Positions 33,509 through 44,234 of a stretch of 64,000 bases of DNA are shown in pieces. Source of the stretch: Seiridium cupressi (Eukaryota; Ascomycota; Sordariomycetes; Amphisphaeriales; Sporocadaceae). Position 1 is the first letter of the stretch. Every line of letters begins with the position of its first letter. Both the position numbers and the translations under genes were made by a program. A model generated the notes under the pieces. That model was not told the DNA's origin. It saw only the letters and a list, made by a program, of their open reading frames with translations, and did not search any database. The stretch covers positions 124,001 through 188,000 of the forward strand of contig JARVKI010000020.1 of NCBI GenBank assembly GCA_036674765.1, in the 5' to 3' direction.

Positions 33509-35083
33509 TCATCCACAAGCAGGCTCCTCTCTATTCGTAGCTTGCTCAGTTGCTGAAGGTCCACCATAAGCACCTCCATCGAGGATCACGCTTTCGTTGT
33601 TATCTAGATCGTCCTGTACTTTCCGCCACTTTGTCTTTCGGTCTTTGCGACCTTCCAACTCAGTTCCCTTGCCCTTGGCATCAAAGACTGGTTTAATGAG
33701 ACCACCCAAGAGTGGGTTCTTGGAGAATGCGCCACCACTGCCACCCCTGTTGCCGCTCGTCTGCTGCAAGACGGGAGTCGCTGGTGCTCTGAAGTCTTCG
33801 TTTGGGGACTTTGGGCGTTCGACGGCTGCCATTTTGCGAACGACCTTGCCTCCCACGAGATCAATGCTGACAACCTGCTGTCTCTTCTCGTACTCTGGCT
33901 TTGCGTTCCACTCCATCTCCCGCATCACCTTTTGTTGACGCTTTAATTCACGGGCACGCTCTTCCGGGCTAGCCCAAATATTGCCCCCTGTCCCAGCCAT
34001 GGCGCCTCCTACATCAAAGTCCGAAGCCTCGTCCCTGACTGTCGTCCGTTGAGCATTCTGAGCTTGGTAGCCTAGTAGCCTGTCGCGGTGCTCCTTCGCC
34101 TTTGCCTCGGCGCCACTGAGATTCCCCAAGTTTTCTCGTGGCTTTGTGAATGGTGCTGGTGCACGCGATATTTCTGCTTTCCTATGCGACTCCTTGTCGG
34201 CGGCCATCCTTTCGCGTCCGCGTTCCTGCTTCAGCTCATGGATCATGGATTGCACCTCTGCGGAAGTTAATAGCGGTGTACCACAGGAAGTACACGGTCC
34301 CAGGCCCTCTTTGACACATATCACCTTGCCACAGCTCAGACAGTTTGGAGCCGCGGCAAGGAGTGGATGACGCGCGGCCACGCAGTTGCATCTTCTTGCA
34401 TCTTCGTCCGTATCCCTGGTTGGGTTGGTGGTCATCTCCAGTGTACGAATGGCTGCATCGAGGTCAGACAGCGTGGTGGATGCACCGTGCATAGCGGTGC
34501 CACCGGAAATGTTGACTTTTGTTTTCGGGCCCGGTGTTGAAGACCGGGAGACAGGCGTCGACTTTGGCTTCGTCCTCGGCGCTTCCGAAATCAGATGGCC
34601 GGCTGCAGAGGGAGGAAGTTTGTAAGGCGGGGGAGTCGCAGATTTGGGCGGCGGTTTTGCAGGCGAGGCAAATGCACTCGAGCTCGCAGCCGGACTAGAC
34701 TTCCTCGAGATGTAGTCATCTTCGAGACCTTTCTTGCTGTACGCAAATCCCGGAGTTGGCCCAATATCGGTCACTTGCCGAGGCGCCGGGGTGTGAAGAT
34801 TTGCCTTCTTCTTCTTTGGACCCTTTGCGCGTTTAGGCACTGCGTCGATTTCCGACTGTGAAGGCGACTGCGATTGCGACTGTGGTTGTGATGAGACGCC
34901 TTTTGGGTCCTGGCGCCGCGAGTTGAACGAAGATATAAAGTCGATGGCGTCAGGAGCATCGCCAAGCATATCCTTGAAATGCTCCACAGCTTCTGGCTTG
35001 GACAGCGTGGCTGCGTAGTCGAGGACTTGCTTCAATTCTTCCTCAGGCAGAGGAAGGAGCCTCGAGAGCTGCGATGCAGACAT
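33509..35083 (-). CDS. RQT4: C2HC5 zinc-finger protein, ASC-1/Rqt4-like
   Basis: A single exon of 524 residues. The start MSASQLSRLLPLPEEELKQV is chosen because it opens a conserved helical N-terminal domain (CUE-like), whereas the longer ORF to 35212 adds unlike sequence. The middle is Pro/Ser-rich and disordered. At about residues 235-275 is the zf-C2HC5 finger: CNCVAARHPLL, CLSCGKVICVKEG and PCTSCG, ending LLT. The rest is charged and helical. In animals this is TRIP4/ASC-1; in yeast Rqt4, a part of the RQT complex with the helicase Slh1, which splits stalled, ubiquitinated ribosomes. It is likely cytosolic or nuclear. The long disordered stretch is common in filamentous fungi. Confidence 0.9.
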   Translation of the reverse strand: MSASQLSRLLPLPEEELKQVLDYAATLSKPEAVEHFKDMLGDAPDAIDFISSFNSRRQDPKGVSSQPQSQSQSPSQSEIDAVPKRAKGPKKKKANLHTPAPRQVTDIGPTPGFAYSKKGLEDDYISRKSSPAASSSAFASPAKPPPKSATPPPYKLPPSAAGHLISEAPRTKPKSTPVSRSSTPGPKTKVNISGGTAMHGASTTLSDLDAAIRTLEMTTNPTRDTDEDARRCNCVAARHPLLAAAPNCLSCGKVICVKEGLGPCTSCGTPLLTSAEVQSMIHELKQERGRERMAADKESHRKAEISRAPAPFTKPRENLGNLSGAEAKAKEHRDRLLGYQAQNAQRTTVRDEASDFDVGGAMAGTGGNIWASPEERARELKRQQKVMREMEWNAKPEYEKRQQVVSIDLVGGKVVRKMAAVERPKSPNEDFRAPATPVLQQTSGNRGGSGGAFSKNPLLGGLIKPVFDAKGKGTELEGRKDRKTKWRKVQDDLDNNESVILDGGAYGGPSATEQATNREEPACG

Positions 35084-35640
35084 CCTGTGCTCTTTATTTT
35101 GGGCCAAAAGTTCTGCGGCGTCTGGGAACAAGTGAGTGTTGGATGGCTTATAGATGGAGAACAGTGGGCAGTGTGAGTGAACGTGCTTGTGCTTATGCCT
35201 TGATACAGTCATTCGCCGTGCTGAACGGGGACGTTTTTGTGCCTAAAATCGCAGGCTCGTTCCAAGCCCGCCCCGGAATTCTGCCGCCGAGCTGCCCCAC
35301 CTGGTATTAGTTCTGAGGGGACCTACTTGAAGCTGGAGTTTTGCGTTAATTTCTAACCTTAATATTCAAGCTTGAAACTTAGGTTTATGCCACTAATTCA
35401 TGACTATATCATTCTTCTTCTAACATGAACATGGTTGAGAATCTCTTGAGCTCTGCAAACTTACTGCATTACAGAAGGGGAATCACAAATTCGATGGTTT
35501 CTCTGTTAGTCCGTTGTGACAGAACACTCTTGCCTTTATAACGTAGCTATTGAAATACACTTCTTCCCACAAAGTCAGTCCTCATAGGGTAGATCGTATC
35601 ACTCCAGTGTTGCCCAGTTGCCCACGAAGTAACAAGTTCT
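35084..35640. other. Promoter region of the C2HC5 protein gene
   Basis: 557 bases between two minus-strand genes. The part next to 35083 is open in frame (to 35212) but looks like 5' leader. Nothing else was recognised. Confidence 0.5.
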
Positions 35641-37203
35641 TTACAGCCTCTCTCCGAGATTGACATGCACTGCCTTCTCTTGGGTGTAGGCTGAAAGCCC
35701 AGCCTCACCCAACTCCCGTCCAATGCCACTCTGCTTGACGCCACCAAAGGGGATACGGTAGTCTGAATCGTTGGAAGAATTGATCCATACCATTCCGCTG
35801 TGAATTTTGGCGGCCACGCGATGACCAACCTCCATGTTCTGTGTGAATACGGAAGCACCCAAGCCGTAAGTCGAGTCATTTGCCATGGCAATAGCCTCGG
35901 CTTCCGTCTTAAACGACGCAATGCTGACGAATGGACCGAAAATCTCCTCGCGGTAGATTTTCATGGAGCTGGACACATTTGTAAATATGGTCGGCTCGAT
36001 GAAGTAACCTTTGCCTTCTCCTACTCCCTTGTAAGGTACACCACCTGCGGTAAGTGTCGCACCTTCGGACTTGGCGGTATCGACGTATCCCAAGATCTTG
36101 TCATATTGCGCCTTGGTGATCTGGGGACCCTGGAACGTTTTCTCGTCGAACGGATCACCGACTTGGTTGCCCGTCTTGATCACATTCTTAAACGTCTCGA
36201 CAAATTTGTCATGGACGTCCTCCTGCACTAATAGTCGCGAGTTGGCTGTGCAGATCTGGCCCGAGTTGCCCATGATTCCAATCTGGGCCCATTTGGCTGC
36301 TTGCTCGATATCGGCATCGTTGAAAACTACCAATGGCGATTTGCCTCCCGTCTCAAGCGTGATGTTCTTCATATTGACGCTAGCGGTCTTCATGAGTAGC
36401 TTGCCTGTAGCAGTAGAGCCAGTAAAGGCAATCTTGTCGACATCTAAATGACTCGCAAGTGCATGACCAGTCTCTCTGCCGTGCCCGTTCACGATGTTGA
36501 TAACTCCTGGAGGGAAACCGGCCTTGGGAATAAGACTGGCTAAGTAGAGGATGGAGAGCGGCGTCTGCTCGGCCGGCTTGAGGACCAAAGTATTGCCTGC
36601 TGCCAAAGCTGGGCCGAGTTTCCAAGCAGCCATAGCCAGCGGAAAGTTCCACGGAATAATCTGCGCACACACGCCGATCGGTTGCTTGAGCGTATAAGCC
36701 AGCTTCTTTGGCGTGGTAGGGATGGTCTGCCCGAATATCTTGTCGGCCCAGCCGGCATAGTATCTAAGCGTCGAGATGACTTCACCAAGGTCCATGTCCA
36801 AGGCGACGCTGTAGGGCTTACCGTTGTCCCAGGTCTCGATCGTGGCAAGGATCTCTTTGTCGGCCTCGATCAGGTCGGCGAGCTTGTTCATCAAGGCGCC
36901 CCTCTCGGTGCCGGGCAGTTCGCACCATGACTCGGCATTGAGTGCAGCTCGAGCCGCCTTCACAGCTTTATCCACATCATCAGCCGAGCCGGCCTCGACG
37001 GAGCAAATGACCTCCTCGTTGCTGTTCTGTATGTAAGCCTCGAGGACGGCAGCACCATATGACGACATGTCTTACCTGGGGTTGATGCTTTCAATAGTAC
37101 CTCCACCAGATGCCTTCACAAATTCATTGTTAATGAACAAGCCCGTCGGGAGGGTAAACTTCTTCCCATTGGGGGCAGTCAAATCAACGGAAAGCCCAGA
37201 CAT
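35641..37203 (-). CDS. NAD-dependent aldehyde dehydrogenase (acetaldehyde type, AldA-like)
   Basis: Two exons (37203-37076 and 37021-35641; 54-base intron) give 502 residues, close to the 497 or so of fungal AldA. Conserved parts include FINNEFVKASGG, IIPWNFPL, KPAEQTPL, FTGSTATGK, the general base Glu266 in ETGGKSP and Cys300 in SGQICTANS. It oxidises acetaldehyde and similar aldehydes to acids with NAD. The intron joins INP to SNEEVICS in phase. In-frame sequence continues upstream of this Met; starting at the ATG at 37362 would add 53 residues rich in Arg, Ser and Pro (ending RRFASSFN), which looks like a mitochondrial presequence. So one gene may make cytosolic and mitochondrial forms. 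Confidence 0.93.
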
Positions 37204-37887
37204 GTTGAAACTGGAGGCAAAGCGGCGTTGGTGGACAAAAGTTGGGGACAATCTCTGGGGAAGACGGGGCGTTGGTTTAAGTACCGAACATGAGGGGAAC
37301 CCCAGGAGTGATGCCAGCCGGGGACTCAAGATGAGAGGCGGGGGAAACGTTGGAGGCCCCATCCCGCCATTCGTGACGTTGACGGCAATTGTTAAGACTT
37401 GCACCTGCACAGTCGAGGCATGGATAGCAACGATAGGCCTATCGGTAGTGTATGTCTGACAAGTCCGTGCTATTGAGTAATAGGGATGAATGCCTTGTCG
37501 CTGTACAATAGCGGGGGTTTATGATAACCGCTTGGAGTTGCCGGTTTCAGTGCTATTTTAGTGAATCAGTCCCGGAATAGGTGGGGCCTCCTCTAGCCCG
37601 GGGTTCCGAGGTCCAGGTTTTGCTTGTCTTATCTCCCTCCAGAGCTAGGCTTCACCTCCACTTTCAGGCCACCAAGTTGATCATGCTGTAGACCGAATTT
37701 GCATCGTCTCGTTCCCTCATTACAAACTGGGACATGGTGTCCGCTTCCATGGTCCTCCATGCCAGCTTGACGGCGACCGAAGTCGGATGATGTAGGTCAT
37801 GTGAAGAATAGGCTTTTCCCCCCAAGTCTTACCCTTCTGAAGTGTCTGCGTATCAAAGTTGATGACCAATCAACACTGGCCGGTGAG
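37204..37887. promoter_or_regulatory. Divergent promoter between aldehyde dehydrogenase and GNAT gene
   Basis: 684 bases between divergent genes. The first 160 bases next to 37203 are open in frame with the dehydrogenase and may encode its mitochondrial extension. The GNAT ORF can also extend upstream to 37801. Confidence 0.45.
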
Positions 37888-38313
37888 ATGGAAGAGGTAA
37901 AGACTTCGGTGGATATTCGCCCCATTTCCGCAGCAGCGACACATGATTTGCGACACACCGTGCTGTGGCCCGACCGGCCGTTGCAGCACGTAAAGTTGGT
38001 GGAAGACGACGCCGGTCAGCATTTCGGCGCATTCATGAACGGTCAACTCGTCAGTGTCATCTCTCTCTTCTTGAAGGCAGACGAGGCTCGCTTTCGAAAG
38101 TTCGCAACGGACCCATCGTGGCAGGGCAAGGGCATAGGCTCAGCGCTCTTGCTGCATGCCATCGCGGCCGCCAGGCAAGCCGGGATGCGCAGCATCTGGT
38201 GCGATGCACGCAGATCAGCACTCCCCTTCTACGAACGGTTTGGAATGGAAGCTGAAGGGGATGTCTTTGAGAAGGACGGGCTGCCTTACCTGGTAATGCG
38301 TCGAGTATTTTGA
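37888..38313 (+). CDS. GNAT-family N-acetyltransferase
   Basis: A small single-exon gene of 141 residues from MEEVKTSVDIRP; an in-frame ATG at 37801 would add 29 residues of unlike sequence. The acetyl-CoA pyrophosphate loop is QGKGIGSALL after FATDPSW, and the C-terminal strand-helix has WCDARRSALPFYERFGM, a hallmark of the fold. It transfers an acetyl group from acetyl-CoA to an amine, probably of a small molecule, as in the bacterial-type ElaA/YpeA-like subgroup. It is cytosolic. The substrate cannot be read from the sequence. No introns and compact size are normal for the group. Confidence 0.85.
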   Translation: MEEVKTSVDIRPISAAATHDLRHTVLWPDRPLQHVKLVEDDAGQHFGAFMNGQLVSVISLFLKADEARFRKFATDPSWQGKGIGSALLLHAIAAARQAGMRSIWCDARRSALPFYERFGMEAEGDVFEKDGLPYLVMRRVF

Positions 38314-39120
38314 GCTTCGGTGGAGGAGTGGCAAGCTGGACGAATACCACCAGGTTGCGGTCGAAAGAACTGCCTGCAATGCTGTTTTCCAGTCACTCGC
38401 AGCCTGTTCCAGCTGTGCTTAGATTTCTCTTGCTGATTTCAGACGCTCATGCCACAGAGATCGCACAGCTATCGGAATCATTTTGATACATTGTAGGCCC
38501 TTGTACCTAAGGTCCGCTGTAGGAGAAGAGGCTAGTTCCCCACAAGTGCTGCAACAGACTTGGGCGAAAGAACGGATGAGAGAACAAAGAAGTCTCGCTG
38601 TGAATCCCTTAACTGAGACAAATCTGCATGGAAGTATCTGCATTGTCCAGCATAATGGAGAGTATAGCAGCCAAAACCGTCTTTCTTCGTCTCAGTTTGG
38701 TAACGCATTGTTTTATCAGACAATGTATTCTATATATGACGAAGTCAAGCGTATAAATATCATTATATATTCCTCCTTATTTGAGACTCAATCTCGTAGT
38801 CGACAGCAGCCTTCAGGTACTAACCCGGATTTTTACTTCGAACCCGCCTTCCACGGATATCACAGTTTGACATTTCGCCGAGTTTATCGATCAGTAAGCA
38901 GGCTTGCCCAAATATGTCTTCCGCAGCGTGTTCTCGAATTGTCAGCTACTATGCGTGTGGGTGTAGAAAGGATAACCTATCAATCTGCCAACCGCAATGC
39001 TCTCATTCGGCCCCAACTGTGACGGTCAGCCTGGTCCCATTCGGGTGCAACTCGCCCCAGGTCATGTTAAAGCGTCCCCAGTATAGAAAGAGGCCGGAAC
39101 CACGCACGGAAGCCTGTACA
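38314..39120. other. Intergenic region
   Basis: 807 bases. ORFs of up to 179 codons exist here but have no recognisable domain and biased composition; they are probably chance. The 3' part is the likely leader of the orphan ORF at 39121. Confidence 0.45.
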
Positions 39121-39615
39121 ATGAAAAACCCTGAGATGGAGGGATTCGTGCGCGAAGAGGACACCGCTCTCGGATCCGGACACCACTTCACATTGGATGG
39201 TTTTGAGGGCCTCGGAGAAAATTTAGACCAGGTTGTTCCACCCTTTGTCGATGGGAACTACGAAGATGAAATAAGAGCAAGGTATGACGCCTTTAAGGAT
39301 GAGGTGCCAGCACCGCGTCCTGTTGAGTCTCCGAAGCCGTCCCAACACCGCACAGTTGGTGTCATTGGTGACGGCCGTAAGGGCACTGCTCCTCCTGCGT
39401 CTGCTAGCAGTGGAAAGCAGGATGATGACGGCGATGAGATTTTTGCTTTCCAAAAATCTCGTTTCGATTCTCGCAAACCCAACTTATCTGATCTTCTTGA
39501 GGATTCCATTGCAGATGTTCCCCATCATGACAAGTTTACTGACCGCCGGGACGTAATGAACTGGCTTGCAGCCCAGAGGAAGGAATTTAAAGGATCTTTA
39601 CTCCACGGATCATAG
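39121..39615 (+). CDS. Orphan acidic ORF of unknown function
   Basis: An intron-free ORF of 164 codons. I do not recognise it. It starts MKNPEMEGFVREEDTAL and is rich in Asp/Glu in the first half, with a Pro/Ser-rich linker (PAPRPVESPKPSQ) and a likely helical end (RRDVMNWLAAQRKEFKGSLL). Even codon use and lack of low-complexity runs make it look coding rather than chance, but no signal peptide, membrane segment or motif was found. The same frame is open upstream to 38914, where the sequence looks non-coding. It could be a species-specific gene or the first exon of a longer one, since GTAAGT-like donors follow at about 39680. Confidence 0.4.
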   Translation: MKNPEMEGFVREEDTALGSGHHFTLDGFEGLGENLDQVVPPFVDGNYEDEIRARYDAFKDEVPAPRPVESPKPSQHRTVGVIGDGRKGTAPPASASSGKQDDDGDEIFAFQKSRFDSRKPNLSDLLEDSIADVPHHDKFTDRRDVMNWLAAQRKEFKGSLLHGS

Positions 39616-40062
39616 CGGCTGGCGGGCGACGCTCTGAGAGACTTGTGCGTCCATACTCTTTGCTGAGGTTGCCTTACTCAGTAAGTCGTACTATTTTACT
39701 TTGGTCTAGTTTGGCAGCTGTCTTTGGACAAATAATTTTATTGGGAGTAATCAAGAGCATCAAACCATTCAGTTTTCTTCTGCTTTGCCTCCAGGGCGTA
39801 ATTCGTAAGGACGAACAGTCCCCGTTCGAATTTTTCTGATTTGTATACGAGAAATGCAACCTTGGTGAGTCCCGACTAAGCTATCCAAGTGAATGCCAAC
39901 ATCTCCTCAGGTGCCATTCTCTTCAATCACCCAATCTAGTCTTCTAACCCCGTATTTCTCGCCCTTGTCGAAATCAATGCTGTAGCCACCTGCGTCTCAG
40001 CGATGTCCTAAATCTATGTCTCGCCACCAAGTACCTGTATGTTGGTTGTTAAAAGAAAGGTT
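39616..40062. other. Intergenic region
   Basis: 447 bases between the orphan ORF and the stop of the APH-like gene. No supported feature. Confidence 0.45.
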
Positions 40063-42939
40063 TTACTCTTCTTCCGAGATTTCTGACTCGGACTGTGAAA
40101 CTTCGATGGCTTCATCGCTCAACGCAATGCTTTCCGTAGGCACCGCTTTCGGCTTCTTCCTCCTTCGACGCCCCCAAAGCGGCCCAAGTCTACGTATCCA
40201 CCATTTGTTGCCACCAAATTCCTTGGTGAGCGCTGCCTCGAGGTTCTTCCAAGTCTCATGATTGAAAGTCCGCTCCCTGGCGAACTTCTTAAACCATTCA
40301 CTCGTGTAAATTCGCTCCATGGCGGCCAACTCCCGGGCCTTGGCAGCTTCGTATCTCTCCTCGGAAGGCTCAACTCTGGTGTCGGCTGTCGCTAGCATAT
40401 CCTCGGCTTTCTGCAGTGCCTCTCTGGTTTCGATCATCTTATCTCTGGCGCCCTGGCGCAGAGATCTGAGCTCTTCCATGTCCAATCCTTGCTCATCCAG
40501 ACTTTCAAAATGATCAAACTCTTGCGTGGCAGTTTCCATAGCCTGTCTCGTCATGACCAAAGCGCGTTCAGCAGCTACCCTTTCCCTCGCGAATCTCGTT
40601 CTTGTACCCTTCGCACCCGGCAGCGCCTTGCTCGCTTCGTGAAACTCATCGAGATCATTCTGCCATTCCGCGATTTTATTTTCGTGCTCACGAATTGGCT
40701 TCATAGACTGTGTAGTCAAGTCGTCTAGGTCGCTCCAGTCCTCCCATTCGGGGCCTTCGTAAATAGCACAATGGAGGCTCTTCACCTGGGGCGGTTTGAT
40801 CTCTTGCCCCTTTTCCAGCGCTATCTCCACAGCCTCGCACCAAGCCTCGACCTTGTGGATCACATGCTCGTTATCGCAGTTCTGAACAGCGGCTTCGTAA
40901 TCCTTACGAACTTTACTGCTCTGCCACGTCTGGTACCATGAGGGACACTTGTCGCGCATCTCTTGCAGGAACACTTTGCGAAGATACGTGAGTTCGAAGT
41001 CATGTTTGGCGCGCCAATAGTTTTCTTGCAGAGCCAACCGTGCTTTAGGATCCTTGGGCGTGCCGCTCCCACGTGTTCGCTCTCCCTCGCTTTCGTCTCC
41101 TGACAGCCAGACAGCAAAATCCTCGACTTCTGGTTCTGCGGTCCTGTGCTTGCCATCGTGCAGGAAAGCAGGCCAGTCACAAGCGAGAGGCACCGGAATG
41201 CATGATACACAGTCCCAATCAAGAATCCCCGTGAGCCTGCCGGTCTCTGGGTCGACCAAAAGGTTGTCGGCTGAGATGTTATCATGCCAGAGCATAGTAG
41301 GTTCGGCCTCGGAGTCAAGATTAATATCCATTAGAATTTGCTTAGTCACTTCTGGACGTAGGGGCTCCCAGTCTCCGAAATATCGTGCTAGTCGATTCTC
41401 ATAGTTGTGTATTGTCTCTGGCCTTGAAACATCGGTGTTGGGTTGGTCGCGGAATGGAGAGGAATGATTGTTAGCTTGTTTATGTGTAAATTGGAAACCA
41501 TTGTGCCTCGTTTTCTCCGTGTCGACCCCCGAGATGTGGCAGGGGTCTTTATGAGAATTTATACCTTGTTGATTGCTACTGCAATATTTCCCCTCCATCG
41601 AAGTTGGCCGCATCATGAGGTGGGATTGAATCTTTCGCCTCGTTGGATTTGGAATGCATGCCGACCTATCGTCTTCCTCGAATGTTTGATATTGTCGTTT
41701 CCTTTGCTGTCCCATCCCTTTACCAATCAAAGAGTCGAGTCTAGGATGGGGTATCAAGTCCAAAGAGGACTTGGAAGTAATGGTTTGAAATGGGGTAGTG
41801 AAGTTTGATGAGTCTCTCTCACCAAAATCCTCATCTATGGAATGTTCACTCTCTTCAGACTCACTGCAAATCTCCGACCCTTGGTAAGATGAGGGCGTGT
41901 AAGGTGGGGTTAAAAGCTTGGGTGAACCGATAACCATTACTTCATGACCGTCGGAATCTTCCTCCTCGGGTGGGAAGAGATTGTCGTAGAGCCTCCAAAG
42001 CTTCGAATCCACACCACTCATGCTTAACATGCGCCAAACTCGAGCTTTTTCCTTCCTTGGCCAGTGTTTCATTTCCTCGAAACGAACCCATAGCTGTTCG
42101 TGAGCAATATTGAGACGACGGAAGGACCATTCTTTACTCGTGCTAAATGGTCCATGTTGGGGTTCGATATTGTGCCCCCCGCTCCAGAAGAATCTCATGG
42201 AGGCGATTGTACCGACTTGATATCTTCTGCCACGACCAAGAATGGGAGTTGGGAAGAGATTGCCGATCTGCTTGAATGGCCTGTGGTATACACCAGCCGA
42301 GTATTCAGCCAACGCTCTGACTATACGCTCCTTGGATCCCAGCTCGATTTTGCGCCAGCACGAAGACAAGGACACTCCTTCCAATCGCGTCATGAGAATC
42401 CACTCGCAGCCGATCGGATTATTTGCGGACGAGCTGTAGTCTTTAACAGTAGGTACCAAGCACCGAAGATTGGTGTTCGCAGCTGTCCATCGCATAGTCG
42501 CAACTTCGCTTTCAGTCTTTGTGCGCGGACAGACAGGAAGTATGACCTTCATCACGTATTCCTCGCCATCAAATTCAACCGAGTAGAATTTGTTGTAGTT
42601 GCCATTCCACATGTGATTGACTTCGAAAACCTTGTTGAGCCCGAACCTACGCTTCAAGACGTCGATAACTGATTGAATCGTTGGATCTCGCTGCCACTTC
42701 ACCTCAGCGTCAAAACCATTGGTCTCCCATCTCATACCAATCTGGGGAAACTGCATTGAAACGTCGCCTGTTGAAATTGCCATTTGGTATACATCGGCAC
42801 TTGGTATAGTTTGGCGACCGGTTTCAGACATCAGGTTTGTATGTGAAGGTCCAATTGAGTGTCGTTGGCCATTATTGTGGTCGTTAATGATGTTGGCATC
42901 GACATTACCGATGCCGAGAAGCTGATGGGTATTGGCCAT
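40063..42939 (-). CDS. APH-fold phosphotransferase-like protein with long insertion and C-terminal helical region
   Basis: A single exon of 958 residues from MANTHQLLGIG; the frame is open to 43161 but the added part looks like leader. The N-lobe of an aminoglycoside-phosphotransferase/choline-kinase fold lies at about residues 75-200, with EEYVMKVILP (putative ATP Lys near 130) and the hinge CEWILMTRLEG. About 230 residues of acidic, Ser- and Asn-rich sequence follow, then the catalytic loop LWHDNISADNLLVD near 550 and the metal site GILDWDCVSC near 572. So the kinase core is complete but interrupted. Residues beyond about 700 are highly charged and helical. Fungi have many such APH proteins, mostly without known substrate. 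It is likely cytosolic. Confidence 0.85.
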   Translation of the reverse strand: MANTHQLLGIGNVDANIINDHNNGQRHSIGPSHTNLMSETGRQTIPSADVYQMAISTGDVSMQFPQIGMRWETNGFDAEVKWQRDPTIQSVIDVLKRRFGLNKVFEVNHMWNGNYNKFYSVEFDGEEYVMKVILPVCPRTKTESEVATMRWTAANTNLRCLVPTVKDYSSSANNPIGCEWILMTRLEGVSLSSCWRKIELGSKERIVRALAEYSAGVYHRPFKQIGNLFPTPILGRGRRYQVGTIASMRFFWSGGHNIEPQHGPFSTSKEWSFRRLNIAHEQLWVRFEEMKHWPRKEKARVWRMLSMSGVDSKLWRLYDNLFPPEEEDSDGHEVMVIGSPKLLTPPYTPSSYQGSEICSESEESEHSIDEDFGERDSSNFTTPFQTITSKSSLDLIPHPRLDSLIGKGMGQQRKRQYQTFEEDDRSACIPNPTRRKIQSHLMMRPTSMEGKYCSSNQQGINSHKDPCHISGVDTEKTRHNGFQFTHKQANNHSSPFRDQPNTDVSRPETIHNYENRLARYFGDWEPLRPEVTKQILMDINLDSEAEPTMLWHDNISADNLLVDPETGRLTGILDWDCVSCIPVPLACDWPAFLHDGKHRTAEPEVEDFAVWLSGDESEGERTRGSGTPKDPKARLALQENYWRAKHDFELTYLRKVFLQEMRDKCPSWYQTWQSSKVRKDYEAAVQNCDNEHVIHKVEAWCEAVEIALEKGQEIKPPQVKSLHCAIYEGPEWEDWSDLDDLTTQSMKPIREHENKIAEWQNDLDEFHEASKALPGAKGTRTRFARERVAAERALVMTRQAMETATQEFDHFESLDEQGLDMEELRSLRQGARDKMIETREALQKAEDMLATADTRVEPSEERYEAAKARELAAMERIYTSEWFKKFARERTFNHETWKNLEAALTKEFGGNKWWIRRLGPLWGRRRRKKPKAVPTESIALSDEAIEVSQSESEISEEE

Positions 42940-43561
42940 GCTGCACAGGGTGTTGTTAGTGTTTATTTCGGATTTCTCAGTCGTGTAAGTTAGTTTGTCA
43001 AAGACTCCTACGTCCTTAAGACAGAGGGATGAAAAAGAGAGAGAAAGGCATTGCTTGTTTAACCAGTGCACACCAAGTGATCTTGATTTCAAGGCAGACG
43101 GGAGACTTTGAAAGCGGAAGGAGCTGGAAACACTGAGATGCCTCTTGTGGTTTACTAACACCAGCCGGGACGCCTTTTGTTGTTATTATAGTTATTTCCT
43201 TCGAGATCCGTTACACTTAATTTATGGCAAGAGCAATTGTGGAGATAGTTCTTGGTGTTGTACATCCCGCAGTGTGCTTGAGTATTGGCAAGCGCCAAAA
43301 CAGCAACAGTAATGACCATCCGAGTAACGAGCGAATTCGGGCATACTAATAGCCCTTAACCAGGTTTTAGAGTGTATCAAGTTTACTTCCACTCACAGAT
43401 TCCACATCGTATGACATCTTGGAGAGTATATGCGTGTTAAAAAAGCAAATGCTGCCCTTGAGAATTCAATACAATACGTCGACGCTGCTTAATTTTTTCA
43501 CATTTCACTACAATGAACAGAAATGTTTAGTCCAGGGTGCGAGAACACTGAGATTCTGCAA
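42940..43561. other. Promoter region of the APH-like gene
   Basis: 622 bases. The first 220 bases next to 42939 remain open in frame with the APH gene. Otherwise nothing recognisable. Confidence 0.45.
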
Positions 43562-44017
43562 TTAGGCCTCCCGCCAATTACGAGGAATTGCATAATATAG
43601 GATGAATTGAGCATGATGTTTGTAACGCTGCACATTGAGATTGAGAGATACTATTTCAAAAGGCTGCAGGCGAATCTTCCCGTAAACAAGTACAGGGCCG
43701 CCAGGTATGTGATCAGAGAAACATGATAGTTGCTTGATTGCAAAATCTTCACCCAGGCAGAGCCCATGAGAACTGCAATTACTACAGAGTTTACAAAGAA
43801 GACAATTGGCTGTAGGCACGCTCTGATGCGTTAACTTGATTTGAGAAAAATTGGTCCTTGTGCGCGTTTGACTGTACAATTCATTTTTATCGTTCCACAG
43901 CTCATGTGGCACGCATATTCTAGTTGCTGGACTGCATGTGTCATCTGCAAATACCCGTGAAAAACAAACATGATGCGACTGTGATAGCGGCTTTGGCCTT
44001 GGGGGTATGCAATGCAA
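43562..44017 (-). CDS. Small Cys-containing ORF, unknown, possibly not a gene
   Basis: An ORF of 151 codons. I do not recognise it. The middle has a Cys cluster (NCLLCKLCSNCSSHGLCLG) and the end reads PVLVYGKIRLQPFEIVSL, which has the look of real protein. There is no signal peptide. The N-terminal third looks random, so it may be only an exon of a larger gene or a relic. Low confidence. Confidence 0.25.
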   Translation of the reverse strand: MHCIPPRPKPLSQSHHVCFSRVFADDTCSPATRICVPHELWNDKNELYSQTRTRTNFSQIKLTHQSVPTANCLLCKLCSNCSSHGLCLGEDFAIKQLSCFSDHIPGGPVLVYGKIRLQPFEIVSLNLNVQRYKHHAQFILYYAIPRNWREA

Positions 44018-44234
44018 CGCGATGCCTCTGGCTCAATGGTCTATTCTGAAACGTCTTCTAATGGATTCTCCGCGTTAAGTGGTTCACAGCAGGAGAACAG
44101 ACAGTGAGATTGCCGTTTGCAATTCATGGAACGTAGATGTCAATGTTGAAGTTTTCAAGCGCTACTCCATGGGTGCTTCCGCCAATGCCTTGGTGGTGCA
44201 TATCAGATCTTGCTCAAATGAGGAAAAGCCAACA

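Noticed and set aside
38483..39022. 179-codon ORF upstream of the orphan acidic ORF
   Set aside because: No domain, unbalanced composition and no supporting signals; overlaps the likely leader of the next ORF.
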